Made by a program: the position numbers and the translations under genes
Notes under the pieces: generated by a model
Databases searched by the model: none
What the model saw: only the letters and a program-made list of their open reading frames with translations
What the model was told of the DNA's origin: nothing
From: Prevotella sp.
Lineage (GTDB): Bacteria > Bacteroidota > Bacteroidia > Bacteroidales > Muribaculaceae
Assembly: GCA_023662865.1 (NCBI GenBank)
Contig: JAMPIK010000004.1
Location: 44,652 to 108,651, forward strand
Direction of reading: 5' to 3'
Length of the DNA stretch: 64,000 bases
In this document: positions 39,779 to 49,033 of the stretch, in pieces
Layout: every line of letters starts with the position of its first letter
Numbering within the stretch: position 1 is the first letter of the stretch

Positions 39779-39811
39779 AGTATCTTGTTTAAGGGTTATA
39801 TACCAAGGTTA

Positions 39812-40960
39812 TTAAGAATGAGTCGGTTCATTTTGGGTATTGTCGGCTGTTTGAGGTGCCGGTGCAGTAGCGTTGATGGCTGAGCGCAACGCACCGATGA
39901 AGTCTGCTCCATCAATGCCCTCCAACATATCAACGCTTATGGGCAGGTAAAAGATGAGTTGCTTGAGATGTTCCGGGAAATATGGATTATGTGCGAGCCT
40001 TACTGCATCTTTCTCGGTAGTGATAATCACCTTGCGGCCTTTTATCTCGCTGAAGCGTGCTTCAATCTCTTTTATATCAGCTCGTGTAAAGTTATGGTGA
40101 TCCGGGAAATGGGCCACTGTCACCTTACACGGATAGTGCTTGAAATGGCGAATAAAGGGGCGAGGATTGGCTATGCCGGAGAGCAAGAGTACGGTATCAG
40201 TCTCTTTCAGAGCCTCTATGTTAAGGCTGTGTTTACATTCCTCTTCAAACACGGGAGCCAACTTGCCGTAATTAATCCGAGAGAAGAAAAGCTTCTGATA
40301 AGCCCACAAGTCAAGCTTCTTCTTTATAACGCGAAAGTCAATGGGGCGTTTACCGGCCGGCACTTTTGTTACAATTATCATGTCGGCGCGATAGCGCGAC
40401 ATTTTGCTTTCGCGCAGCCTACCCAGCGGTAGTAAGTGATCGGAGTCTACCGGGCGCGTATAGTCTATAAGCAATACGTTTACCTTGGGAGTCACATTGC
40501 GGTGTTGGAAAGCATCGTCAAGAATTATGAGATTAATCGACGGGTCAATCTCTTTGAGTTTGCGTATTCCCAAATTTCGATTTTCGCAAACGGCCACTTT
40601 CACTCTGCGGCCATATTTGCGATAGATTTGATAAGGCTCATCGCCTATGGTGTCGGGTGTGCTGTTAGCCCCGGCAAGTACAAAGCCGCGGGTTTTGCGT
40701 TTATAGCCACGCGAAAGGACAGCTATATTATATATGGCTGCCAACCGGTCTGCAATGTATTCCACATGGGGAGTTTTCCCGGTACCTCCAATTGTGAGGT
40801 TCCCCACTGACACAATGGGAGTGTCAAACGTTTCGGAGCGTATTACCCCCCAGTCGTAAAACTTATTCCGCAAATACACAGTGGCTCCATACAGCCATGA
40901 GAACGGGGTAAGCACATATGTCAGAATGCTTGATTTAGTTGTTTGCTCTGTTTGTTGCAT
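39812..40960 (-). CDS. lpxK: Tetraacyldisaccharide 4'-kinase (lipid A)
   Basis: 382 residues. An N-terminal amphipathic/hydrophobic helix (13-32) is followed by the P-loop GNLTIGGTGKTPHVE (Walker A 58-63) and LNIILDDAFQHR-type catalytic residues (LIILDDAFQHRNV). The C-terminal domain has ITTEKDAVRL. LpxK phosphorylates the disaccharide lipid A precursor. The C-terminal 20 residues are Ala/Pro/Thr/Asn-rich and non-conserved. The start is 18 nt after the sppA stop. Confidence 0.94.
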   Translation of the reverse strand: MQQTEQTTKSSILTYVLTPFSWLYGATVYLRNKFYDWGVIRSETFDTPIVSVGNLTIGGTGKTPHVEYIADRLAAIYNIAVLSRGYKRKTRGFVLAGANSTPDTIGDEPYQIYRKYGRRVKVAVCENRNLGIRKLKEIDPSINLIILDDAFQHRNVTPKVNVLLIDYTRPVDSDHLLPLGRLRESKMSRYRADMIIVTKVPAGKRPIDFRVIKKKLDLWAYQKLFFSRINYGKLAPVFEEECKHSLNIEALKETDTVLLLSGIANPRPFIRHFKHYPCKVTVAHFPDHHNFTRADIKEIEARFSEIKGRKVIITTEKDAVRLAHNPYFPEHLKQLIFYLPISVDMLEGIDGADFIGALRSAINATAPAPQTADNTQNEPTHS

Positions 40961-40978
40961 CTGTTGGAAACGAGGGGG

Positions 40979-42775
40979 TTATAAGGTGAGAAAAAATGTG
41001 GGTGCTTCCGTGCGAATCATATCCGTTTCGCATAATGAATTGATGAAGCCGCGTGCCCGATTGGCATATTCAGCCACATTGCCTTTTGTAAACAAGTCCG
41101 TTAAAGTCGCCATTTTTGTTGCACCCGATTGCATCGAGTGGAGCAGCGTGAGAATGGAAGTGTCGATTTCCGGATAGTTTACCCGGCAGTAGTCTTTTAA
41201 TTTCGCTCGTTTGGCGGCATATTCTATGGCATCGTCAAGACTTCCGAGTTCATCTATGAGTCCGTAACTTTTAGCCATGACCGCCGGAAGGGGTCTGCCA
41301 TCGGCTATTGATTTAATTTTGTCAACATTGATTTTGCGACCTTCGGCACAACGCGACACAAAGAGTTCATAACCGTTTTCCACCATACTCTGCATGGCTG
41401 CAAGTTGTTGCTCGGTGAGGGGGGAGAACAGCGTGGGGAACTGGCCGGCCGGATTTGTAGCCACGGTCTCTACATTTACTCCAAGTTTATTCATCAGTCC
41501 GTCAATGTCCGGTATCAGCCCGAATATGCCGATAGAGCCGGTGATACAAAGCGGATTTGCAAATATGCGGTCAGCTCCGCAGGATATATAATACCCTCCG
41601 GAGGCTGCATAATCGCCCATTGACACTATGAAAGGCTTGCCGGTTTTCTTAAATGTCTGCAAAGCTTCCCAAATCTGCTCGCTGCCGAAAGCCGACCCTC
41701 CCGGAGAGTTTACTCGCAGTACGAGTGCCTTGACATTGTCATCGTCTGCAAGTTCAAGTATTTTCGGCACCAGAACAGTGGAGTTTATTCCGCCGCCTCC
41801 CATAAAGTCGTCGATACCGCCGCAAGCATACAGCACCGCTATCTGGTTTGACTGAGACGCGGGGTAATTTGGTGCCTGCATTGCCAATTGTTCTATGGAG
41901 ACACGATTTTCCAACTTATCACCATCTTGACCTATCGCCAGTGACAATCGTTCTTCAAATTGATGTCGATATTCCAGTTTATCCACTACTTTGGCTTTGT
42001 GTACAAATTCAGCGGATTTCATGGAGATGTAGTCGCGGTTTATGAGAGTATCGATAAAAGCGGGAGTCATAGCCGCTCTTGATCGGGCTATGTCAGTCTT
42101 GATTTGGTGCCAGATTGTGTCCATGAGCTGTTGTGACTGTTGGCGCGCCACGGTGCTCATGGTGTCTTGTGTGTACGGCTCGATTGCCGCCTTCCCTTTC
42201 CCGACACGCACTGCCTGAAACTCAATTCCCGCTTTGTCGAACAAATTCTTATAAAAGAGAGTCTGTCCGCCCAAACCGCTTAAGGAGACGGAGCCTGCAG
42301 GGTTCAACGAAATTTCATCGGCTATACAAGCTACATAATATGCGCCTTGGCTCATATTGTCGGCATAAGCATAAATCTTTTTGCCACTGGTTTTGAAGTC
42401 TGCGAGTGCCAAGCGCAGGGCTTGCAGTGTAGCCGGAGCGGCGGCTATTTGGCCGCAGTTCAGATATATTGCCTTGATTTTATCGTTGTCTTTAGCTTCT
42501 TGTATGGCTTGAAGTGCGGTCTCAAGACTTATGGAAGAATTCAAGTCTTGAGCCATGAGGCTGAGCATGGAAATGTCCGAGCCGTTGTCTCGCTCCACCA
42601 TAGTCCCCTCAAGGTTGATTTCGAGCACGGATTTTTCTTCAATGGCGGTAGCCCCGCTTCCTAGCATATTGGTGAAGAGGGCTAACGCTATAAGCACGGC
42701 AACAGCTCCGCCAAGAACTATCGCCATCCATGCTCCTACAAAAGAGGATAATGCGTTAAGAAAGAAATTTTTCAT
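40979..42775 (-). CDS. sppA: Signal peptide peptidase SppA, 67-kDa type
   Basis: 598 residues with an N-terminal membrane anchor (10-38) and two tandem S49 domains, as in E. coli SppA. The catalytic dyad is split between the domains: Lys195 in VGKGKAAIEPY and Ser392 in DYAASGGYYIS. SppA degrades cleaved signal peptides and other membrane-embedded peptides on the periplasmic side. It sits between glmM and lpxK in the run. Confidence 0.93.
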   Translation of the reverse strand: MKNFFLNALSSFVGAWMAIVLGGAVAVLIALALFTNMLGSGATAIEEKSVLEINLEGTMVERDNGSDISMLSLMAQDLNSSISLETALQAIQEAKDNDKIKAIYLNCGQIAAAPATLQALRLALADFKTSGKKIYAYADNMSQGAYYVACIADEISLNPAGSVSLSGLGGQTLFYKNLFDKAGIEFQAVRVGKGKAAIEPYTQDTMSTVARQQSQQLMDTIWHQIKTDIARSRAAMTPAFIDTLINRDYISMKSAEFVHKAKVVDKLEYRHQFEERLSLAIGQDGDKLENRVSIEQLAMQAPNYPASQSNQIAVLYACGGIDDFMGGGGINSTVLVPKILELADDDNVKALVLRVNSPGGSAFGSEQIWEALQTFKKTGKPFIVSMGDYAASGGYYISCGADRIFANPLCITGSIGIFGLIPDIDGLMNKLGVNVETVATNPAGQFPTLFSPLTEQQLAAMQSMVENGYELFVSRCAEGRKINVDKIKSIADGRPLPAVMAKSYGLIDELGSLDDAIEYAAKRAKLKDYCRVNYPEIDTSILTLLHSMQSGATKMATLTDLFTKGNVAEYANRARGFINSLCETDMIRTEAPTFFLTL

Positions 42776-42803
42776 CGCCGAGAAAGGATTTGAACAATCT
42801 GTT

Positions 42804-44216
42804 TTAAGCCAGAGAGGAAATCACCGCCTTTATATCTTCTGCCAGCTGTTCGGCTTCTTGTGCGCTGTGAGCTTCGCTGTATATGCGGATAATAGGCTCG
42901 GTGTTTGATTTGCGAAGGTGTACCCAACTTTTCGGGAAGTCAATCTTCACGCCGTCGATGTCTGTTATGCTCAGTTCGCCGCGGGCATATGCCGGTTCAG
43001 CCATATATTTGGCTTTGACTGCTGCCAAAATTTTGTCTACATTGATTTCGGGAGTAAGCTTAATTTTATTTTTGGCAATGGCATATTGCGGATAGCCGGC
43101 TTTCAGCTCTGTTACCTTCTTGCCGCTTTTGGCCAATAGGGAGAGGAACAGGGCTATGCCTACCATGGCATCGCGTCCGCAATGGCTTTCGGGGTAAATT
43201 ACTCCGCCGTTTCCTTCACCGCCGATTACGGCTCCGGTTTCTTTAATTTTGGCCACGACATTTACTTCACCGACAGCTGCAGCGTTGTATTCACAACCGG
43301 CGTGAGAGCGAGTAACATCGCGCAATGCTCTCGATGAGCTGAGATTGCTGACCGTGTTGCCCGGAGTGTGAGAGAGTACATAATCGGCTACTGCTACGAG
43401 TGTATATTCCTCAACAAACATTTCGCCGTTCTCCATAACAATAGCCAGACGATCCACGTCCGGGTCTACCACGAAGCCTACATCAGCCACTCCTTGCTTC
43501 ATCAGCTCTGAGATTTGAGTGAGGTTTTCGGGTATGGGTTCCGGTGTATGTGCAAATTTGCCGTTGGGTTCGCAGTTAAGCTCAATGATTTTCTTGACTC
43601 CGAGTGCTTTCAGGAGTTCGGGAACTATTACGCCGCCTACTGAATTGACTGCATCTACGGCAACCGTAAAGTCGGCCTTGGCAATAGCCTCGCGGTCTAC
43701 AAGGGGAAGTGCAAGTACTTTCTCGATATGCTTGTGCACATATGTATTATTTGTATATACATGTCCCAACTCATTTACTTGCGCATACTCATAATCATCA
43801 TTTTCTGCCAGACGAAGCACCTCTTTACCTTCTGCATCATTGAGGAATTCGCCGTTCTCGTTGAGCAGCTTGAGAGCATTCCATTGCATCGGGTTATGGC
43901 TTGCTGTCAGTATTATACCTCCGCAAGCATTTTCTTCAACCACGGCAATTTCGGTAGTGGGAGTGGAGGCCGGGCCGATATTCACTACATCAAAGCCCAT
44001 TGCAGTCAAAGCGCCGCATACCAGAGAGTCCACCATTTGCCCGGAAAGACGCGCATCGCGTCCCACCACAATGGTTCCGGTGTCTTTTGTAGTATGTTTA
44101 CGAATAAATGCGGCGTATGCTGATGTGAATTTCACGATGTCTACAGCACTGAGGCCGTTTCCCGGGCGGCCACCGATTGTGCCGCGTATGCCGGATATTG
44201 ATTTTATGAGTGACAT
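42804..44216 (-). CDS. glmM: Phosphoglucosamine mutase (phosphohexomutase family)
   Basis: 470 residues. The phosphoserine loop is TASHNPMQWN (Ser106), the metal loop is DPDVDRLAI, and the C-terminal phosphate-binding loop is RKSNTEPIIRIYSEA. Together with the N-terminal SISGIRGTIGG this is the Bacteroidota GlmM type. It makes glucosamine-1-phosphate for peptidoglycan and lipid A. A phosphomannomutase activity cannot be excluded. It neighbours sppA and lpxK, which fits an envelope operon. Confidence 0.88.
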   Translation of the reverse strand: MSLIKSISGIRGTIGGRPGNGLSAVDIVKFTSAYAAFIRKHTTKDTGTIVVGRDARLSGQMVDSLVCGALTAMGFDVVNIGPASTPTTEIAVVEENACGGIILTASHNPMQWNALKLLNENGEFLNDAEGKEVLRLAENDDYEYAQVNELGHVYTNNTYVHKHIEKVLALPLVDREAIAKADFTVAVDAVNSVGGVIVPELLKALGVKKIIELNCEPNGKFAHTPEPIPENLTQISELMKQGVADVGFVVDPDVDRLAIVMENGEMFVEEYTLVAVADYVLSHTPGNTVSNLSSSRALRDVTRSHAGCEYNAAAVGEVNVVAKIKETGAVIGGEGNGGVIYPESHCGRDAMVGIALFLSLLAKSGKKVTELKAGYPQYAIAKNKIKLTPEINVDKILAAVKAKYMAEPAYARGELSITDIDGVKIDFPKSWVHLRKSNTEPIIRIYSEAHSAQEAEQLAEDIKAVISSLA

Positions 44217-44254
44217 ATCTTATTCTTTATATTTTAAGTGAAGAGTTTTGTTAT

Positions 44255-44830
44255 CTAAAATTGAGCGGGGAAGTAGCGCACATTGTAAATGTAAGCTTGA
44301 CAAGCGCCCATTTCGGCTTGCACACCGTAATATGAGCGTATCACGATATTAACTTCGCAGTCCAAACCCAAATATTTCAACGGCACTTGCAGGCCGCTGC
44401 CGTATGCTATTGAAGACGGCAACTCGGTGTTGTCAAAGCGGAAGCAGGTGGCATTGTCCGTCCCGACATTGTTGGCGTTGCCGGTGGGCTGAGGATTGAG
44501 CCCGTCGTACATATCCTCAATATTTGTGCGCATATATCTGAAATATATGAGTTGGTCTTTCTTGGCTTTATTATTCTTATTGCCGGGATTTAAGACTTGC
44601 ATATATACATATCCGTCTTCGTCCATGCGATAGAAAGGGGCGTCCGGCCCGTATTCAAACACACTGTCTTCCGGCACCTCGGTTTCAATTTTGTGTTGAG
44701 CCATATACCAGTTTACAACTTTCTCTTCGGTGCGGAGCAACTCGGAGTAGCTCTTTGTCTTACTGCAAGAGGCGGTTGCAGCCAAAATGGCGATGAGAGT
44801 AAAAAGAGATGATATTTTAAATTTCTTCAT
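44255..44830 (-). CDS. DUF4827-type lipoprotein
   Basis: 191 residues from ATG 44830 (MKKFKISSLFTLIAIL). The open frame runs further upstream into nrnA, but this start gives a proper lipoprotein signal with Cys22 (TASCSK). The mature part, with KSYSELLRTEEKVVNWYMAQ, is typical of DUF4827, a Bacteroidales family whose C-terminal half resembles FKBP-like peptidyl-prolyl isomerases in general outline (ELPSSIAYGSGLQVPLKYLG). No function is established. It is 19 nt after nrnA. Confidence 0.75.
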   Translation of the reverse strand: MKKFKISSLFTLIAILAATASCSKTKSYSELLRTEEKVVNWYMAQHKIETEVPEDSVFEYGPDAPFYRMDEDGYVYMQVLNPGNKNNKAKKDQLIYFRYMRTNIEDMYDGLNPQPTGNANNVGTDNATCFRFDNTELPSSIAYGSGLQVPLKYLGLDCEVNIVIRSYYGVQAEMGACQAYIYNVRYFPAQF

Positions 44831-44849
44831 AGTTCGGATAATCAAGTTA

Positions 44850-45977
44850 TCAGTTAAATAAATAGCCCTGCTCTTGGAGTCTGGCGGCAGCATTGGAAGC
44901 CTCTGCATCGTAAGCGGACATTATAGTTTCAAATTTTGAAATGCAATCTTGTATTGACCCGACAAAATCGCCGCCGGCAGCTTGAATATGGCCGCCGCCG
45001 CCAAAGTGTTCGGAGCATATTTTACTTACCGGGAAGGAACCGAGGCTGCGCATTGACAGGCGCACTTTGTCTTTTTCCTGACGCATGAACACCGCATAAA
45101 TTATTCCGCGAAGTTCCAACGCCTGATTTACGAGCCCCTCTGTGTCGCCCTTCTTATAGTCAAAGCGTTCGAGGTCTTCTTGCGAAAGCCACACGAGAGC
45201 CGCTTTGTGCTTGGGGTAGACCTTGAGCCTTTCGCACAATGCAAACGAGGTGAGTTTGAGCGCTCCTTCACTTTTCGTTTCAAGTGTTTCTTTAAGTATT
45301 AGACGCTTGTTTACGCCTATTGAAAGCAGCTCCTTCATTATGTCGTACAAGTCAAGATGCTTGGTGTTCACGCTTAAATTGCGTGTGTCGGTGATTATGC
45401 CGGTAGTCAGGCAAGTGGCTGCATCTTTATTGGCTGAAAGCTCGCCGAACTTTTCCATAGCGCACAGCACCCTGAATATCAGCTCGCAAGTGCTTGACAT
45501 ATCCGGATAACTTATAAGCAGGTCGGCAAAATCGCCGGGTGCTTCGTGGTGGTCTATAATTACTTTTGCGGCTTTTGCATTATTGAAAACCGGTTCAAGA
45601 TCGCTGAGTCGGGACGGAGTGTTGAAGTCGCAACCTATAATCAGGTCGGCTTCGCCCATCAGCTTTCCGGCATATTCTTCATATCTTGAAAATGGGACTA
45701 TTTCTGAAAATCCCGGCATGAACGCCAAGATATGCGGCGGTGTGTCAGGCGTCACGACATGAGCCTGAATTTTGCGTGCTCGCAACAGATGCATCAACGA
45801 CAATGTACTACCGATAGCATCGCCGTCGGGACGCACATGGCAAGTCAGCACCACGTTCTTAGCCTTGTCGAGCAAAAGACGTAAATGTCGCACCTGTGAA
45901 TTGCTTATCATTTCTTCAATCATTTGATTGCCAGTTTGTTGTGAGCCGATTGCAACTATTGTGTCGCCCATGGCCAT
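44850..45977 (-). CDS. nrnA: DHH/DHHA1 phosphoesterase NrnA (nanoRNase / pAp phosphatase)
   Basis: 375 residues. DHH-family motifs are TCHVRPDGDAIGS (metal site), GCDFNTPSRL, IIDHHEAP (DHH) and, in the DHHA1 domain, EHFGGGGHIQAAGG. NrnA degrades 2-5-nt RNAs and dephosphorylates 3'-phosphoadenosine-5'-phosphate. ATG 45977 and ATG 45971 are both possible starts; the -7 element lies 12 nt upstream. It is the first gene of the minus-strand run down to thiL and is divergent from mazG. Confidence 0.9.
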   Translation of the reverse strand: MAMGDTIVAIGSQQTGNQMIEEMISNSQVRHLRLLLDKAKNVVLTCHVRPDGDAIGSTLSLMHLLRARKIQAHVVTPDTPPHILAFMPGFSEIVPFSRYEEYAGKLMGEADLIIGCDFNTPSRLSDLEPVFNNAKAAKVIIDHHEAPGDFADLLISYPDMSSTCELIFRVLCAMEKFGELSANKDAATCLTTGIITDTRNLSVNTKHLDLYDIMKELLSIGVNKRLILKETLETKSEGALKLTSFALCERLKVYPKHKAALVWLSQEDLERFDYKKGDTEGLVNQALELRGIIYAVFMRQEKDKVRLSMRSLGSFPVSKICSEHFGGGGHIQAAGGDFVGSIQDCISKFETIMSAYDAEASNAAARLQEQGYLFN

Positions 45978-45989
45978 AAATTCAACTTA

Positions 45990-45997
45990 CAAAGTTA
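45990..45997 (-). promoter_or_regulatory. -7 promoter element (TAACTTTG) for nrnA run
   Basis: Minus-strand TAACTTTG ends 13 nt before the nrnA ATG. No -33 TTTG is present. It is back to back with the mazG element at 46021. Confidence 0.45.
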
Positions 45998-46020
45998 GCA
46001 CAAAATTCCCAAAAATTCGG

Positions 46021-46028
46021 TAACTTTG
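46021..46028 (+). promoter_or_regulatory. -7 promoter element (TAACTTTG) for mazG
   Basis: TAACTTTG followed by a 35-nt stretch to the mazG ATG at 46064. No -33 TTTG was found. Confidence 0.5.
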
Positions 46029-46063
46029 CACTGATTTTTAATAATCAAAAGTAGATTTTAGCG

Positions 46064-46861
46064 ATGACTCCCTTTATTATGCATACTAAACAAGAAAAAA
46101 TGGAGGCCTTTGGACGACTCCTTGATATTCTCGATGAATTGCGGGTGAAGTGTCCGTGGGATGCCAAACAGACAAATGAAAGTTTAAGACCCAATACCGT
46201 TGAGGAGGTGTTTGAGCTCGTCGATGCATTGGCGAGCGATGACGTTTCAAACATAAAAAAGGAGTTGGGAGATGTGTTGCTCCATGTTTGTTTTTACTCA
46301 AAGATAGCCTCCGAACAGGGGCGGTTTGATATTGCCGATGTTTGTAATGCTTTGTGCGATAAGCTGATTTTCAGACATCCTCATATATACGGCGAGGTGA
46401 AGGCTGATGATGCTGACACCGTGATACGCAACTGGGAGGAAATAAAACTTCTTGAAAAGGGCGGAAACAAGACTGTACTCGGCGGTGTACCCTTAGCATT
46501 GCCCGCTCTCATTAAAGCGGCTCGTATTCAGGAGAAAGCCTGGAACGTAGGTTTTGATTGGGACGAACCCTCGCAAGTGTGGGATAAAGTAAAGGAGGAA
46601 ATCTCCGAGGTGGAGACTGAGGTAAAGAGCGGCAACAAGCAGGGTATTGACGAAGAGTTTGGAGACCTGTTGTTTGCTGTAATCAATGCGGCGCGACTCT
46701 ATGGCGTCAACCCGGAGAATGCCCTCGAACATACAAACCGAAAGTTTATAAGACGCTTCAACTACATGGAAGCCAAAAGCAAGGAAATGGGCAAGACTCT
46801 CAAAGAGATGACTCTCCCAGAAATGGATGCCATATGGAATGAAGCCAAAGCTCACGAATGA
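46064..46861 (+). CDS. mazG: Nucleoside triphosphate pyrophosphohydrolase MazG
   Basis: 265 residues with two MazG helical domains, as in E. coli. The N-terminal CPWDAKQTNESLRP and EEVFELVDAL ... KKELGDVLLHV, and the second EEISEVETEVKS ... DEEFGDLLFAV, carry the ExxE...D metal-binding patterns. The enzyme clears damaged or excess NTPs and in some bacteria lowers ppGpp. The start may also be ATG 46079. Its 3' end overlaps topB by 4 nt (ATGA). Confidence 0.93.
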   Translation: MTPFIMHTKQEKMEAFGRLLDILDELRVKCPWDAKQTNESLRPNTVEEVFELVDALASDDVSNIKKELGDVLLHVCFYSKIASEQGRFDIADVCNALCDKLIFRHPHIYGEVKADDADTVIRNWEEIKLLEKGGNKTVLGGVPLALPALIKAARIQEKAWNVGFDWDEPSQVWDKVKEEISEVETEVKSGNKQGIDEEFGDLLFAVINAARLYGVNPENALEHTNRKFIRRFNYMEAKSKEMGKTLKEMTLPEMDAIWNEAKAHE

Positions 46862-48687
46862 AACTTTGCATCACTGAGAAACCGAGTGTGGGACGCGACA
46901 TCGCATCTATATTGGGTGCGAACACTCGCCGTGACGGTTACTTTGAAGGCAACGGCTACTGTGTCACTTGGACTTTCGGACATCTTTGTTGCCTGAAGGA
47001 GCCGCATGATTATACGCCGAATTGGAAGCGTTGGAGTCTCGGTGCACTCCCCATGATTCCTTCAAGATTTAGTATTAAAGTAATACCGCAAGAGTCTATT
47101 GAACGGCAATTTAAGGTTATCGAGACTTTAATCGGACAATGTGATGAGGTGATAAACTGCGGCGATGCCGGACAAGAGGGTGAGCTTATTCAGCGTTGGG
47201 TGATGCAAAGAGCCGGCTGCAAAAAGCCCGTGAGTAGATTATGGATTTCCTCTCTTACAGATGAGTCAATACGCGAAGGCTTTCAGCATTTAAAACCTCA
47301 GGCCGAACTTGAAAAACTCTATACTGCCGGATTATGTCGCGCTATCGGCGACTGGATACTCGGCATGAATGCAACACGCCTTTATACATTAAAGTATAGC
47401 GAGCCCGGACAGGTGCTGTCAATCGGTCGTGTGCAGACTCCCACTTTGGCTTTGGTTGTAAACCGGCAGCGCGAAATCGAGAATTTCGTGCCTGTCGACA
47501 CATGGGAATTGCGTACCAAATATCGTGACACAGTATTCACTGCAACCTTAAAACCGTTTGAGACTCAGGAGAAAGGACAACAAATTCTTGATAAAATAAA
47601 AGACTTCCCCTTTGAAATTGACAGTGTAACCAAAAAGCCGGGAAAGGAAGCCTCGCCGCGATTGTTTGACCTCACTTCTCTGCAAGTGGAATGTAACAAA
47701 AAATTCGGCATGAGTGCCGACCTCACATTGCGCACCATCCAGAGCCTTTACGAAAAGAAGCTGACAACATACCCGCGTGTGGACACCACATATCTCACTG
47801 ATGATGTCTACCCTAAATGCGGCCCCATACTCAATTCACTTACTGATTATCAAGACCTTTTGCAACAAATTCGCGGCTCCAAATTGAGAAAAAGCAAAAA
47901 GGTGTTCGACAACAGCAAAGTAACTGACCACCATGCCATAATCCCCACCGGCGTACCCGTGCCCCCCAATCTTACCGATTTTGAGAAGAATGTGTTCCAC
48001 ACAATTGCACGCCGTTTTGTCAGCGTATTTTTTCCGGACTGCACTTTTGAGCAAACTACCGTGGAAGGCCATGTGGAAAAAGTGAAATTCAAAGTCGGAG
48101 GCAAAGTAATAAAATCTCCAGGCTGGAGAGTGGTGTACAGTGCAGATGCTGCATCCGATGCCGGGAAAGATTCGGAGGTTTCCGTATTGCCCGTCTTTAC
48201 AAAAGGGGAGAGTGGCCCACACGAGCCCATGCTTGCCAAAAAGACCTCGCAGCCACCGAAATACTTCACCGAGGGCACATTGCTAAAAGCTATGGAGACA
48301 GCCGGTTCGTTGGTAGATGATGAAGAATTGCGCGAGGCTTTGAAAGCAAACGGTATCGGGCGTCCGTCAACACGCGCCGCTATAATAGAGACCCTGTTCA
48401 AACGCGGCTATATACGCCGTGAGCGCAAGAGCCTGCGTGCCACGCAAGCCGGCACTGACCTTATTGATTTAATAAAAGAAGATTTACTTAAAAGTGCCAA
48501 GCTTACCGGTCTGTGGGAGAACAGATTGCGCCGGATTGAACAAGGAACATACGATGCCTCTGAGTTTATAGCCGCACAAAAACAGATGATTTCGCAGATT
48601 GTGTATTCAGTGTTGTCAGACAACAATCCACGCCGAATTGTTGTTGAAACATCAAATGATAAAAAATCGACCGGCAAATCCAAATGA
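46858..48687 (+). CDS. topB: DNA topoisomerase III (type IA), short form
   Basis: 609 residues. The Toprim domain has KLCITEKPSVGRDIA and, in place of DPDREGE, the variant GDAGQEGELI. The catalytic Tyr305 is in TTYPRVDTTYL, and GRVQTPTLALVV and the C-terminal NGIGRPSTRAAIIETL are typical. Type IA enzymes relax or decatenate single-stranded-gap DNA. No zinc-finger or long basic tail follows the core, which ends in SNDKKSTGKSK, so it is shorter than E. coli TopB (653). It overlaps mazG and the next small gene by 4 nt each. Confidence 0.92.
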   Translation: MKLCITEKPSVGRDIASILGANTRRDGYFEGNGYCVTWTFGHLCCLKEPHDYTPNWKRWSLGALPMIPSRFSIKVIPQESIERQFKVIETLIGQCDEVINCGDAGQEGELIQRWVMQRAGCKKPVSRLWISSLTDESIREGFQHLKPQAELEKLYTAGLCRAIGDWILGMNATRLYTLKYSEPGQVLSIGRVQTPTLALVVNRQREIENFVPVDTWELRTKYRDTVFTATLKPFETQEKGQQILDKIKDFPFEIDSVTKKPGKEASPRLFDLTSLQVECNKKFGMSADLTLRTIQSLYEKKLTTYPRVDTTYLTDDVYPKCGPILNSLTDYQDLLQQIRGSKLRKSKKVFDNSKVTDHHAIIPTGVPVPPNLTDFEKNVFHTIARRFVSVFFPDCTFEQTTVEGHVEKVKFKVGGKVIKSPGWRVVYSADAASDAGKDSEVSVLPVFTKGESGPHEPMLAKKTSQPPKYFTEGTLLKAMETAGSLVDDEELREALKANGIGRPSTRAAIIETLFKRGYIRRERKSLRATQAGTDLIDLIKEDLLKSAKLTGLWENRLRRIEQGTYDASEFIAAQKQMISQIVYSVLSDNNPRRIVVETSNDKKSTGKSK

Positions 48688-48905
48688 ATACAATATCGGA
48701 CATATGGCAAATTATGGCAGTGGCGCTAATCCTAATTGCCTGCCTTATATATATGGTAGTGTCTGTCCGCCGCCGTTTTAAGAACAAGACACGCAGCGGC
48801 GGCTGTGCCGGTTGTTCCTTAATTAAAGTGTGCAAGAAACCGACCTCCCAAGCCAAGACAGATGTGTGTAAAGCGGATAGGAAGAACGAACATATCCGTT
48901 CTTAA
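48684..48905 (+). CDS. Small Cys-rich membrane protein (FeoB-associated-like)
   Basis: 73 residues. One N-terminal membrane helix (about 8-28) is followed by a basic segment and a Cys cluster, SGGCAGCSLIKVCKK, then a polar tail with one more Cys. This resembles the FeoB-associated Cys-rich membrane protein family, which often accompanies ferrous-iron transport. There is no feoA or feoB in the window; it overlaps the topB stop by 4 nt. A metal-binding role is inferred from the Cys pattern only. Confidence 0.7.
   Translation: MNTISDIWQIMAVALILIACLIYMVVSVRRRFKNKTRSGGCAGCSLIKVCKKPTSQAKTDVCKADRKNEHIRS
48882..48903 (+). terminator. Possible short terminator after the Cys-rich gene
   Basis: AAGAACG (48882-48888) and CGTTCTT (48897-48903) pair across an 8-nt loop. 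It overlaps the last codons of the gene. The following sequence is AT-rich (AAAATTCTTT) but not a clean T-run. Confidence 0.35.
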
Positions 48906-48937
48906 AATTCTTTAACACTTCTTATTTCTACGGCTTT

Positions 48938-48956
48938 TAATTTTGTTGTAATTTTG
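48938..48956 (+). promoter_or_regulatory. Tandem -7 elements before the moxR-bat operon
   Basis: TAATTTTG occurs twice, at 48938-48945 and 48949-48956, 11 nt apart. The -33 region has TTTC rather than TTTG. The operon starts at 49034, so the leader would be about 70-80 nt. Two closely spaced start sites may be used. Confidence 0.5.
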
Positions 48957-49033
48957 TGCCATCTTAATGAACAAAATGCACTCTCAAATTTTTTAATTAA
49001 AGTGAGCATTTTGACCTCAAAACTATAGACAAT

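Noticed and set aside
44831..44908. Upstream extension of the DUF4827 gene into nrnA
   Set aside because: It would bury the lipoprotein signal peptide 26 residues inside the protein.
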